A stretch of DNA of 64,000 nt from NCBI RefSeq assembly GCF_900101295.1, contig NZ_FOIL01000003.1, forward strand, positions 1 to 64,000, given 5' to 3'. Made by a program: the position numbers and the translations under genes. Below the pieces are notes generated by a model. The model did no database searches, was not told the DNA's origin, and saw nothing but the letters and a program-made list of their open reading frames with translations. Shown one piece after another: positions 23,970-32,396 of the stretch. Origin of the DNA: [Clostridium] aminophilum. GTDB lineage: Bacteria > Bacillota > Clostridia > Lachnospirales > Lachnospiraceae. How positions within the stretch are numbered: the stretch's first letter is position 1; every line of letters begins with the position of its first letter.

Positions 23970-26900
23970 AGAGGGTGTCACCGGGGAACTGGATGCAATC
24001 GAAAAGAGGATCATGAGCGGCCTGAAGGACTTTCAGCAAGCTACCGTGAACCGGATCGATTATCTTTACCGCCATGGTCAAAGAAGAGTACTTGTCTCGG
24101 ATGAAGTAGGACTTGGAAAGACGTTGATTGCGAGAGGAACGGTGGCGAAGATGGCAAGGTTGCGCCGTGAAGAAGGAGACAGTCTATTTAAGGTTGTCTA
24201 TATATGCTCTAATGCGGCGATCGCGGACCAGAATCTTCGGAAACTGAGAATTACCAATGAGGCAAAGACCGAAAGCGCTTCCCGGTCGCGTCTTTCCATG
24301 CAGCATCTGAATATCTTCCGGCAGGAAAATGACGCTGAACTGATTGAGCGATATATACAACTGATCCCGTTGACCCCGGATACCTCTTTCCGAATGACAT
24401 CCGGCGCTGGTATCGTGGATGAGCGCGCATTGATGTATGCAATCTTAAGACGGATGCCGGAATTTAGGAGATATCTTTCGGAGCTGGAAGTCGCGATGAT
24501 GAATGATGCCATGGGTGCCTGGCACGCATGGTGTAAGGGTTTCTATGAGCATCTTGCCGGTGAATGTGATCAGGAATCGGGAGGCAGGTATTTTCAATAC
24601 ATGACGGATAAACTCCGGATCGAACTGTCTTCGGTCTGGATTGAGGACAAGACGTATTTTGATGGCATAAAAGATCTTTGCCGCGCCATAAGAAGAAATG
24701 GCGGAGAACGTGTCGGGAATAATAAAATCATCGGTCAGCTCCGGGTGATCTTTGCAAAGATCAGTCTGGAAAAACTGGAGCCGGATCTTGTCATCATGGA
24801 CGAATTTCAGAGATTCAAGTATCTGTTGAACTCGGATCCGGATTCCGAAACCGGCATGCTGGCCAATAAGTTCTTCCATTCCGATGATGTCCGGATGCTT
24901 CTTCTTTCCGCGACACCGTATAAGATGTATTCGACACCGGAAGAAATTGATGAAGCAAGGATCGATGAACATTACACGGAGTTTTTATCTGTCATGGATT
25001 TCCTGAATGAGGAGTCGGATGCAGGAAACGAATTTCTCACCGTCTGGAAGGATTATTCCGTAAAATTGAAAGAAATGACGCGGGGAGATACCACGATCCT
25101 TGCCGCAAAGGATGCGGCGGAAGAAGCAATGTATCAGACCGTATGCAGAACAGAAAGAATATCAGCCAAAGAGAACGCGGACATTATTGACGATAGTGAT
25201 GTCCATCTGCCACTGGAAGTGCTGGAACAGGATATTCGGTCATACGTTCAGGCACAGGAACTTTTGGACGCGATCGGCGCAAATTATCACGTTCCAGTGG
25301 ATTACATTAAATCCACGCCATATCTGATGTCGTTCATGAGGGATTATCAGTTAAAGCGTAATGTGGAAAAATATTTTAAGAGCCATCCGTTGGAAGTTCA
25401 CAAGATCAAAAAAGACTGTTTCTGGCTGAATCGAAATGCCCTGGATCGGTATGACAAGATTCCAAATAATAACGCAAGGCTCGAAAGAGTTATGGATACG
25501 GTATTACAGAGGGGAGTCGAAAAGCTTTTATGGATGCCACCCTCGAAACCCTATTATGAGATGCAGGGCGTGTTTAAGGATACCGAAAAATCCACCAAGA
25601 CGCTGATTTTTTCTTCCTGGGAAATGGTTCCAAGGATGATTGCCAGCCTGATTTCTTATGAGGCAGAGCGCAGAACCGTCGGGAAGCTCGCAAAGGATTA
25701 TCACGACAGGGATGCACATTATTTTTATAGTGGAGAGAAGAGATATCCTTCCGCACGAATGAATTTTTCCGTAAGTAACGGAACTCCGTCTGCGATGACG
25801 TTATTTTGCCTGCTGTATCCTTCGAAATTCCTCTCAGACTGTTATGATCCAATTGAATGTATGAATGCCGGGATGAATATACGGGAAATCCAGAGAGATG
25901 TTAAGGCGAAAATCGCGGAAAAACTGAAGGGATATCCGGGCAGCAATCGCGGAACCCCGGATAAAAGATGGTACTACATAGCCCCGCTCCTGATGGACGA
26001 TGCGGAGTACGCGTATCATTGGATCGACAGTGGAGATAAGTTGGCTGATTATGACGATGGCGATGAAAAATCCAAGAAGCAAAAAGGATTCAAGGCGCAC
26101 CTTGAGATGCTCCGGGATTTGTTTTACGAGTCGCACAGCAATCAGTTTGCGAATCTGGGAAAAAGACCGGATGACCTTATCGATGTACTGACGGATATGG
26201 CGATTGCTTCACCGGCGATTTGCATCCATCGCGCGTACCGAAGATATCTGAAAGAGGATGAGGTAATGCCCTCATACATGCCGAGCCATTTAGCGAGAGT
26301 GTTTATAAACCGCATGAATTCGGCAGAATCCACTGCGGTCGTTGAGCTGGCCTGCGGAAGAAAGTCAGAGGATGCGCATTGGAAGAATCTTTTGACCTAT
26401 TGTAGACAGGGGAATCTTCAGGCGGTATTTGATGAATATGCGCACCTTATTTCCAACGGCCTTGACCATGATGAAGCTCTAGTGGCCCAGCTGCATCGCC
26501 AGATGATGGAGGCAATGGATATACGAACCACACAGTACAACGTGGATACCTATAAGAGCTTTCAGAAAAGGATGCTTGGTCAGAAAGACAGGCCGACCAA
26601 TATAAGGACCCATTTTGCCGTTGCATTTACAAAGGGCGATGGAAAAGAAACGGACACGGACCGTAAAAAGACTATACGGAACGCCTTTAATTCGCCGTTT
26701 CGGCCGTTTGTGCTTGCCACAACCTCAATCGGACAGGAAGGGCTGGATTTCCATAATTACTGCCGAAGGATTGTGCATTGGAACCTGCCATCGAATCCGA
26801 TTGATCTGGAACAGAGGGAAGGACGGATTAACCGTTTTGAATGCCTGGCGATACGGCAGAACGTCGCTCAGCGGTACGGAAGGATCCATTTTAAAAACGA

Positions 26901-27222
26901 TGTTTGGAACGAGATGTTTGAAGAGGCCTCCAGGGTTGAAAAAACGGAAGGTTCTTCAGATCTGATACCGTATTGGGGGCTTCGTGAATCCGAGGACATG
27001 GTTAAGATCGAACGAATCGTTCCGATGTATCCCTTTAGCCGGGACGGACTTGCATATGAGCGGCTGATAAAAATTCTTTCTATGTACCGACTTACCTTGG
27101 GACAGGCAAGGCAGGAAGAATTATTGGAGTATCTGTTTAGGAACTGCGATGATCCGGAAAAACTGAAAGAGTTGTTTATCAACTTGAGCCCATTCTATAA
27201 GGAACAACGGGGGAAGAGCTGA
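23962..27222 (+). CDS. Large SNF2-like SF2 helicase/ATPase
   Basis: 1086 residues. Motif I SDEVGLGKTLIARG (about 46-59), motif II VIMDEFQRF (DEFQ, about 280), motif III LLLSATPYK (about 312-320), and in the C-terminal lobe TTSIGQEGLDFHNYCRR (about 921) and EQREGRINRF (motif VI, about 951). DEVGLGKT and the widely spaced lobes are typical of the SNF2/RapA-like translocases in DISARM-type and related defence systems. A roughly 500-residue insert lies between the lobes. It begins inside the end of the PLD gene. Likely an ATP-driven DNA translocase delivering substrate to the PLD nuclease (inference). Confidence 0.85.
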   Translation: MAKEGVTGELDAIEKRIMSGLKDFQQATVNRIDYLYRHGQRRVLVSDEVGLGKTLIARGTVAKMARLRREEGDSLFKVVYICSNAAIADQNLRKLRITNEAKTESASRSRLSMQHLNIFRQENDAELIERYIQLIPLTPDTSFRMTSGAGIVDERALMYAILRRMPEFRRYLSELEVAMMNDAMGAWHAWCKGFYEHLAGECDQESGGRYFQYMTDKLRIELSSVWIEDKTYFDGIKDLCRAIRRNGGERVGNNKIIGQLRVIFAKISLEKLEPDLVIMDEFQRFKYLLNSDPDSETGMLANKFFHSDDVRMLLLSATPYKMYSTPEEIDEARIDEHYTEFLSVMDFLNEESDAGNEFLTVWKDYSVKLKEMTRGDTTILAAKDAAEEAMYQTVCRTERISAKENADIIDDSDVHLPLEVLEQDIRSYVQAQELLDAIGANYHVPVDYIKSTPYLMSFMRDYQLKRNVEKYFKSHPLEVHKIKKDCFWLNRNALDRYDKIPNNNARLERVMDTVLQRGVEKLLWMPPSKPYYEMQGVFKDTEKSTKTLIFSSWEMVPRMIASLISYEAERRTVGKLAKDYHDRDAHYFYSGEKRYPSARMNFSVSNGTPSAMTLFCLLYPSKFLSDCYDPIECMNAGMNIREIQRDVKAKIAEKLKGYPGSNRGTPDKRWYYIAPLLMDDAEYAYHWIDSGDKLADYDDGDEKSKKQKGFKAHLEMLRDLFYESHSNQFANLGKRPDDLIDVLTDMAIASPAICIHRAYRRYLKEDEVMPSYMPSHLARVFINRMNSAESTAVVELACGRKSEDAHWKNLLTYCRQGNLQAVFDEYAHLISNGLDHDEALVAQLHRQMMEAMDIRTTQYNVDTYKSFQKRMLGQKDRPTNIRTHFAVAFTKGDGKETDTDRKKTIRNAFNSPFRPFVLATTSIGQEGLDFHNYCRRIVHWNLPSNPIDLEQREGRINRFECLAIRQNVAQRYGRIHFKNDVWNEMFEEASRVEKTEGSSDLIPYWGLRESEDMVKIERIVPMYPFSRDGLAYERLIKILSMYRLTLGQARQEELLEYLFRNCDDPEKLKELFINLSPFYKEQRGKS

Positions 27223-27283
27223 GTAGGAAGGCTAAACGAAAATTGTATTATCATTCGGCTTTAAGGGAAAGCGTGGTGATCCT

Positions 27284-27799
27284 ATGGAGAAAAATGATTC
27301 GATTCCGTATTCTGTAGAGAAGATGAACGGAGTAAAGGAAAAAATACAACGTTTGATAGGAATAGTGAAGGAATTGGAAGCGGATTTCCCAGGAAGACAT
27401 TTTACCTTGGATGGTCATCTTGTGGGCAGCATCGGTGAAGTCATGGCAAGCTATTATTACGGTATCAGCTTGTATAGGGCATCGATGCCTGCACATGACG
27501 GTGTGGTTGATGGGAAAAGGATTCAGATCAAGATTACGCAGCAGGACGATATTGTGATCAACGAAGAACCGGATTACCTGATCGCTTTATATCTTACAAA
27601 GAACGGAGATGTGTATGAGATATACAATGGCCGAGGTAAGGAACCGTGGAAAGCGGCAAGTAAGAGAGACAGCCACAACAATAAACACATGAGAGTGAAT
27701 AAACTGATGGAGTTGGATGCAGAGGTTCCAGAAGCCGATAGGATCTCGGCAAAGAATCCGATTGAGAAGATGAAGAAGGAGTATAAGAACAGAAAATAA
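27284..27799 (+). CDS. DUF6998-like protein with a restriction-endonuclease-type fold
   Basis: 171 residues. LDGHLVGSIGEVMASYYYGI, then AHDGVVDGKRIQIKITQQDD and YLIALYL give the helix-glutamate, Asp and Q-x-K order of PD-(D/E)XK-type nucleases; DUF6998 proteins share this. The C-terminus is basic and helical. It follows the helicase by 61 bp with only a weak ribosome site, so it is probably the fourth gene of the same operon, though it could be independently acquired. Nuclease activity is predicted from pattern only. Confidence 0.65.
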   Translation: MEKNDSIPYSVEKMNGVKEKIQRLIGIVKELEADFPGRHFTLDGHLVGSIGEVMASYYYGISLYRASMPAHDGVVDGKRIQIKITQQDDIVINEEPDYLIALYLTKNGDVYEIYNGRGKEPWKAASKRDSHNNKHMRVNKLMELDAEVPEADRISAKNPIEKMKKEYKNRK

Positions 27800-27861
27800 A
27801 GTTATGTGGGTCCCCATCGGGTACGAAAAACGGTATTTCATGCATCGAAGGGAGGAGCCAG

Positions 27862-28092
27862 ATGACTTTGATCGCAAATCAGAACACGCAGAAGGAACCG
27901 GAGAGGGTTCCGATCTATGAGAAGGTTACGTTGACCATTCGGGAGGCTGCAGAGTATTCCAATATCGGGATTAACCGGTTGGAGACGATGCTGCGTTCTC
28001 CGAGGTGCCCGTTTGTGCTTTACGTGGGCAAGAAAAAGCTGGTGAAGAGAAGGGAGTTTGAAAAGTACATAACAGACAGAATTGAGATCTAG
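27862..28092 (+). CDS. Tn916-type excisionase (Xis)
   Basis: 76 residues with the excisionase pattern: a short leader ending PIYEKVTLTIREAAEYSNIG, a winged-helix start, then NRLETMLRSP, CPFVLYVGKKKLVKRREF and EKYI. This matches Xis proteins of Tn916-family conjugative elements, which normally precede the integrase gene. GGGAGGAG before the ATG. Here the integrase downstream is destroyed, so the excisionase is probably stranded. Confidence 0.85.
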   Translation: MTLIANQNTQKEPERVPIYEKVTLTIREAAEYSNIGINRLETMLRSPRCPFVLYVGKKKLVKRREFEKYITDRIEI

Positions 28093-28150
28093 AACCATTG
28101 TAAATGCGGCTTTTTATAGGAAACGTACCGCTTTGAAAGATTTAATCACA

Positions 28151-28180
28151 TTGTAAAAGAGGCCCTGATTAGTGTATAAT
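28151..28180 (+). promoter_or_regulatory. Likely promoter of the integrase remnant
   Basis: TTGTAA (28151-28156) and TATAAT (28175-28180), 18 bp apart. The -10 box lies in the loop of the hairpin at 28158-28208. Confidence 0.5.
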
Positions 28181-28208
28181 TTATCAAGCTTATCTGGGCT
28201 TCTTTTTT
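28158..28208 (+). terminator. Terminator between excisionase and integrase remnant
   Basis: AGAGGCCC (28158-28165) pairs with GGGCTTCT (28196-28203), one G-U, with a 30-base loop, then six T. Confidence 0.55.
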
Positions 28209-28224
28209 ATGTAAGGAGGTTCGG

Positions 28225-28418
28225 ATGGGAAAAGATCTCAAAGGAAAGGAGCTTGGGAAGGGATCTATCAGCAATCGAATGGCACGTATTGCGCCAGGTT
28301 TGTTGAAATCAATCTCGGGGCAAATGCGTTGAAAGTTCTTTAAAACTTCATGCGGAATGATATTCTGTGGCACTCGTTGTGGCACTCGGTCGAACATAAG
28401 AAGCACAGAACCGCATAA
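28225..28418 (+). pseudogene. Tyrosine integrase remnant (Tn916/Tn1549 type), frameshifted and internally deleted
   Basis: AAGGAGG and the ATG at 28225 open MGKDLKGKELGKG, the characteristic start of Lachnospiraceae Tn916-family integrases. A one-base slip then moves the homology to another frame, IYQQSNGTYCARFV. The next recognisable part is ILWHSLWHSVEHKKHRTA ending in TAA at 28416-28418, which looks like the C-terminal tail of the same enzyme. About 300 or more residues, including the catalytic Arg-His-Arg-Tyr core, are missing. This marks the right end of the island, 84 bp before coaE. Confidence 0.7.
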
Positions 28419-28454
28419 AATAAGGACTTTCAAAGGAGATAATAAGCATCATGA

Positions 28455-28471
28455 AATAATAGCATATTATT
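28455..28471. repeat. Perfect inverted repeat upstream of coaE
   Basis: AATAATA (28455-28461) and TATTATT (28465-28471) with a 3-base centre. It lies between the integrase tail and coaE, so it could be an operator or part of an attachment site. Confidence 0.5.
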
Positions 28472-28487
28472 CTGCTTTGAAATGGAG

Positions 28488-28493
28488 TACAAT
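28488..28493 (+). promoter_or_regulatory. -10 box of coaE, placed for a leaderless message
   Basis: TACAAT at 28488-28493 is 8 bp before the coaE ATG and there is no ribosome site between them. No convincing -35 is present. Confidence 0.35.
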
Positions 28494-28501
28494 AGCACAA
28501 T

Positions 28502-29092
28502 ATGAGCAAAATATATCTGATCGGGGGCGTCGGTGCTGGGAAAAGCACGGTGCTCTCGATTCTGAAAACAGAATACGGTGCGGAGATCATTCTGGCGGAT
28601 GACGAGGCCAGGCGACTCATGGAACCGGGAGATGCCGGATACGATGCGGTTGTCCGTACCTTCGGCACGGAGTATCTTTCCGCGGACGGCACCATTGACC
28701 GTCAGAAGCTGGCCGCACGGATCTTCCGGGATCCGGAGGCAAAAAAAACGATCGATCAGCTGATCCATCCGATGACCTGGAAGGTGATCGATGAGAAAAT
28801 GTCCGCTTCCGGGGCAGACCTTGTCATTACCGAGGCTGCTGTCTTTGACGCGGATGCCAGAAAACGCTATTTCGACGAGGTCTGGTATGTCCGGACCGAT
28901 CCGGAAATCCGCATAAAAAGACTGATGGAAAGCCGCGGATATAGTGAAGAAAAATGCCGGGCGATGATTGAAAATCAGTTCACGGATGAGGAATATGCGA
29001 GACAGGCGGACCGTGTGATAGACAACAGCGGTACAGAAGAAGACGTCCGGGCGCAGCTTCGGACGATCATGGAAGAGAGAACAAAACGATGA
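28502..29092 (+). CDS. coaE: Dephospho-CoA kinase
   Basis: 196 residues. It performs the last step of coenzyme A synthesis, ATP-dependent phosphorylation of dephospho-CoA at the ribose 3' hydroxyl. The P-loop is GGVGAGKST (residues 8-16), followed by ADDEARRLMEPGDAGYDAVV and the lid region RIKRLMESRGYSEEKC. Length is normal. The stop overlaps the start of the MBL hydrolase by 4 bp (ATGA), so they are co-transcribed. No ribosome site precedes the ATG, which is the first gene after the mobile island. It is the first core gene at the junction. Confidence 0.95.
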   Translation: MSKIYLIGGVGAGKSTVLSILKTEYGAEIILADDEARRLMEPGDAGYDAVVRTFGTEYLSADGTIDRQKLAARIFRDPEAKKTIDQLIHPMTWKVIDEKMSASGADLVITEAAVFDADARKRYFDEVWYVRTDPEIRIKRLMESRGYSEEKCRAMIENQFTDEEYARQADRVIDNSGTEEDVRAQLRTIMEERTKR

Positions 29093-29886
29093 GAATGGTA
29101 TCCATCGCCAGCGGATCCAACGGAAACTGCACCTATGTCGGTTCGGACGACACGCATGTCCTTGTAGACGCAGGCATCAGCAATAAACGCATCGAGCTCG
29201 GCTTAAAAGAACTCGGTCTTTCCCCGGCAGACCTGACTGCCATTTTTGTGACACACGAGCATTCGGATCATATTTCCGGACTCAATATTCTGTCGAAGAA
29301 ATATTCCGTCCCGATCTATTCGGCGCCGGGAACCGTCCGCGCGATGAAACAGATGAAATCGCTGGATCGCGTGGATGCGGAACTCTATCACGAAGTGGGG
29401 GCGGATGCGGATGTCCGGATCGGAGATCTGGATATTCTGCCGTTTTCCATTGATCACGACGCGGCGGAGCCCATGGCCTACCGGATTTCCTGCGGCAGCA
29501 AATCCGTTGCGGTGGCGACGGATATGGGACACTACAGCCCGTATATCGTGGACCATCTGCGGAATCTGGACGCGGCGCTGATCGAGGCCAACCACGATGT
29601 CCGCATGCTGGAGGCGGGGCCTTATCCGTATCCGCTCAAACGCCGGATTCTCGGCGACTATGGCCATCTCTCCAACGAGAACAGCGGAAGACTGATCTCG
29701 GAGATATTAAATGACGGGATCAAACACATTTTCCTCGGCCACCTCTCCAAGGAAAACAATTATCCGGAGCTGGCCTACGAGACTGTAAAACTCGAGATCG
29801 ACGAGAGCGACAATTCCTACAAAAGTAAGGACTTTGACATCACCGTTGCTACCCGCGACGCGATGAGCGAAGTCGTTACCATATAA
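29089..29886 (+). CDS. Metallo-beta-lactamase-fold hydrolase, YycJ/WalJ type
   Basis: 265 residues. The metal-binding motif THEHSDH (His56, His58, Asp60, His61) follows the N-terminal SIASGSNGNCTYVG characteristic of this subgroup, with further ligand regions at FSIDHDAAEP, ATDMGHYSP and GHLSNENSG. YycJ-like proteins are single-domain MBL enzymes, some with 5'-exonuclease activity linked to genome maintenance; the substrate here is unproven. Translationally coupled to coaE. Confidence 0.85.
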   Translation: MRMVSIASGSNGNCTYVGSDDTHVLVDAGISNKRIELGLKELGLSPADLTAIFVTHEHSDHISGLNILSKKYSVPIYSAPGTVRAMKQMKSLDRVDAELYHEVGADADVRIGDLDILPFSIDHDAAEPMAYRISCGSKSVAVATDMGHYSPYIVDHLRNLDAALIEANHDVRMLEAGPYPYPLKRRILGDYGHLSNENSGRLISEILNDGIKHIFLGHLSKENNYPELAYETVKLEIDESDNSYKSKDFDITVATRDAMSEVVTI

Positions 29887-29935
29887 TCAACATGGTACGC
29901 CGGCCCGGTGCCGGCATCAGAACAGGAGGAAATCT

Positions 29936-30208
29936 ATGAACAAGATCATTATCACGATCGTAGGCGAAGACAAAGTGGGCATCGTTGCAAAGACCTGCAA
30001 TTATCTCGCGGAGAACAACATTAACATTCTGGACATCACGCAGACGATCCTGCAGAAATATTTTAATATGATGATGATCGTAGATATCTCCAAGATGAAC
30101 AAATCGTTTGACGATATGGCTGCGGATCTGGCGGCCATCGGAGAGGAGATCGGCGTCCGCATCCTGTGCCAGAGAGAAGAGATCTTCACCAGCATGCACC
30201 GTCTTTGA
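29936..30208 (+). CDS. ACT-domain protein (UPF0237)
   Basis: 90 residues, a single ACT domain: IIITIVGEDKVGIVAKTCNY, LAENNINILDITQTILQ, and YFNMMMIVDISK. Such stand-alone ACT proteins bind small ligands, usually amino acids, and modulate partners. AGGAGG precedes the ATG. It lies just upstream of the UPF0210 gene, a conserved pair in many bacteria, suggesting the two work together. Confidence 0.88.
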   Translation: MNKIIITIVGEDKVGIVAKTCNYLAENNINILDITQTILQKYFNMMMIVDISKMNKSFDDMAADLAAIGEEIGVRILCQREEIFTSMHRL

Positions 30209-30211
30209 TGA

Positions 30212-30239
30212 GTGACTTTGAGGTGCGATAACGTATAAT
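30212..30239 (+). promoter_or_regulatory. Probable promoter before the UPF0210 gene
   Basis: GTGACT (30212-30217) and a perfect TATAAT (30234-30239), 16 bp apart; the -35 box is weak. Confidence 0.4.
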
Positions 30240-30279
30240 AACGAGTGGACTGATTTTACAGCAAAAAGAGGAAACAGAT

Positions 30280-31650
30280 ATGATTAGTATGCAGGAAGTC
30301 ATGGAGACCAACAATATGATCTCCGGCGAGACACTGGATGTGCGCACCATCACGATGGGCATCAGTCTCCTGGACTGTGCGGACAGTGATCTCGATCGAC
30401 TGAATGAGAAGATCTACAACAAGATTCTGAACCGTGCCGGAAAACTGGTGCAGACCGGAGAGGAGATCTCCAGAGAATTTGGAATTCCGATCGTGAATAA
30501 GAGGGTGTCCGTGACGCCCATCGCGCTGGTCGGCGCAGCGGCCTGTCACACGCCGGAGGACTTTGTGACCATCGCAAAGACCCTTGACCGCGCGGCAAAG
30601 GCCATCGGCATCAATTTCATCGGCGGTTACTCCGCTCTGGTCAACAAGGGAATGACACCGGCGGAAGAACTTCTGATCCGCTCCATCCCCCAGGCGCTTG
30701 CGACCACGGATTTTGTATGTTCCAGTGTCAATGTGGGCTCCACCAAGACCGGCATCAATATGGATGCAGTCCGTCTGATGGGACAGATTGTCAAGCAGAC
30801 CGCCGAGCTGACGAAGGACAATGATTCTCTCGGCTGTGCAAAGCTGGTGATCTTCTGCAATGCACCGGACGACAATCCGTTCATGGCGGGCGCGTTCCAC
30901 GGCGTGACCGAGGCGGATGATATCATCAATGTCGGCGTCAGCGGTCCGGGCGTTATGAAGGCGGTTCTCGGCACACCGGAGATGCGGGACTGCGGCTTTG
31001 AGGAACTGTGCGAGACCATCAAGAAGACAGCGTTTAAGATCACCCGAGTGGGACAGCTTGTTGCGCAGGAGGCGTCGAAGCGTCTTGGCGTTCCGTTCGG
31101 CATCATTGACCTCTCCCTTGCACCGACTCCGGCCATCGGCGACAGTGTGTCGGATATTCTCGAAGAGATCGGCCTTGAATCCACCGGCGCGCCGGGAACG
31201 ACGGCAGCACTGGCAATGCTGAATGACCAGGTGAAGAAGGGCGGCATCATGGCCTGCTCTTATGTCGGCGGTCTCAGCGGCGCGTTCATTCCGGTCAGCG
31301 AGGATCAGGGTATGATCAATGCGGTCAGCCGCGGTGCGCTGACGCTTGAGAAGCTGGAGGCCATGACCTGTGTATGCTCGGTGGGCCTTGATATGATCGC
31401 GGTTCCCGGCGACACCAGCGCGGCGACCATCTCCGGCGTGATCGCGGATGAAGCGGCCATCGGCATGGTGAACCAGAAGACCACGGCAGTCCGGCTGATT
31501 CCGGTGATCGGCAAGAAAGTCGGAGAGCAGGCGGAGTTCGGAGGTCTTCTCGGTTATGCGCCGATCATTCCGGTCAATCCGTTCAGCTGTGAGCAGTTTA
31601 TCGGCCGTAAGGGCCGGATCCCGGCACCGATCCACTCTTTTAAGAACTGA
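30280..31650 (+). CDS. UPF0210 / PFL-like family protein
   Basis: 456 residues. The opening [20 protein letters not shown], the mid-part [20 protein letters not shown], and [17 protein letters not shown] are typical of the UPF0210 (DUF711) family, whose fold resembles pyruvate formate-lyase. The biochemical role is not established. AGAGGA before the ATG at 30280. It follows the ACT protein, the standard arrangement, and ends at a strong terminator. Confidence 0.9.
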   Translation: MISMQEVMETNNMISGETLDVRTITMGISLLDCADSDLDRLNEKIYNKILNRAGKLVQTGEEISREFGIPIVNKRVSVTPIALVGAAACHTPEDFVTIAKTLDRAAKAIGINFIGGYSALVNKGMTPAEELLIRSIPQALATTDFVCSSVNVGSTKTGINMDAVRLMGQIVKQTAELTKDNDSLGCAKLVIFCNAPDDNPFMAGAFHGVTEADDIINVGVSGPGVMKAVLGTPEMRDCGFEELCETIKKTAFKITRVGQLVAQEASKRLGVPFGIIDLSLAPTPAIGDSVSDILEEIGLESTGAPGTTAALAMLNDQVKKGGIMACSYVGGLSGAFIPVSEDQGMINAVSRGALTLEKLEAMTCVCSVGLDMIAVPGDTSAATISGVIADEAAIGMVNQKTTAVRLIPVIGKKVGEQAEFGGLLGYAPIIPVNPFSCEQFIGRKGRIPAPIHSFKN

Positions 31651-31716
31651 CGGTACCGGATATCGCAGCGGACATCGATGAATGTTGCTGCAGATATTGT
31701 AAGAAGATGAAGTGAT

Positions 31717-31757
31717 GGCGGCGTTTGCAGACGGTTCTGCAGGCGCCGTCTTTTTTG
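31717..31757 (+). terminator. Terminator of the UPF0210 gene
   Basis: GGCGGCGTTTGCAG (31717-31730) pairs fully, with G-U pairs, with CTGCAGGCGCCGTC (31737-31750), followed by a T run. Confidence 0.9.
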
Positions 31758-31805
31758 TTTCAAAGGAAATTTTTCCGAAATTCCCTTTGAAGCAAAAACG
31801 CTCCG
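31757..31805. repeat. Core palindromic element, copy 1
   Basis: TTCAAAGGAAATTT (31759-31772) pairs with AAATTCCCTTTGAA (31778-31791), with one mismatch, and is followed by the tail GCAAAAACGCTCCG. Copy 2 at 38299-38347 shares the layout with compensatory changes. Confidence 0.7.
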
Positions 31806-32045
31806 TGAGGATGCGCACGCCGCTGTAAGGAAGCAAAGTCAAAGGGAAAGCCGGGAGGGACTGCGCGGCCGAAAACTGCTGTGTGATTTTGCTGGCTTAA
31901 ACTGCTTCTTCGCGGTATGATTGAAGCAGATGACAGAAACCGCAAATCGGCCGGATGGGGGTCCGAATGGAAGAGGAACGGGCCGGGATACACGTGTATG
32001 AATACGGTTTCTGGAACAAAAAAGAAGAGAGCGGAGGAGTAAAAG

Positions 32046-32381
32046 GTGAAAGATTTCAACGAAGTAAAAGACTATGTGAAAAAAAGAAGAACCGGAACCG
32101 CGCTTTACGGCACGATCAATGGCGATAATGTGTATCTGTCTCGAGGGATTCGCGAAGTATTCTTTGAGGGGGACAACATTCAGAAGATCATCGATGCGGT
32201 GTGCGTTTTCCAGAAAGGCGATCTCGGCAGCAGTGCAGAGCATGGGAAAAAAGGTGAGGCTGGCCACGAGTACGGCCGATATGAGATCTGTGAGCTTGCG
32301 GCGGACGAGGGTGACGACAATGCCGTCTGGGTTCACCGTGACCACGGATCGGTGATTGTTTATTTTAAATTTGAGCGTTAA
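32046..32381 (+). CDS. Uncharacterised small protein
   Basis: 111 residues from a GTG with a strong GGAGGAG ribosome site. Charged, soluble, with no recognised family: DFNEVKDYVKKRRTGTALYG at the start, and HRDHGSVIVYFKFER at the end. It is followed 15 bp later by the corA-like gene, so the two are probably co-transcribed. Confidence 0.55.
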   Translation: MKDFNEVKDYVKKRRTGTALYGTINGDNVYLSRGIREVFFEGDNIQKIIDAVCVFQKGDLGSSAEHGKKGEAGHEYGRYEICELAADEGDDNAVWVHRDHGSVIVYFKFER

Positions 32382-32396
32382 TGAGAGTCGGACCAT

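Larger units (their letters stand above)
31651..32045. other. Intergenic region with terminator and palindromic element
   Basis: Holds the terminator at 31717-31757 and a repeat-family palindrome at 31757-31805; the remainder, to the ribosome site GGAGGAG at 32032-32038, has no visible gene. Confidence 0.5.

Noticed and set aside
20942-27222. A standard DISARM system
   Set aside because: A PLD protein and a SNF2-like helicase are present, but no DNA methylase, DrmA or DUF1998 (DrmB) gene is seen.
18766-28196. Shared 14-mer AAGCCCAGATAAGC, at about 18766 and inverted at about 28192, as possible att sites
   Set aside because: A 14-base match is expected by chance several times in a window this size, and it does not border a clean element.
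30256-31842. Very long minus-strand frame opposite the UPF0210 gene
   Set aside because: A shadow frame of GC-rich codons; the plus-strand protein matches a known family and has a ribosome site.
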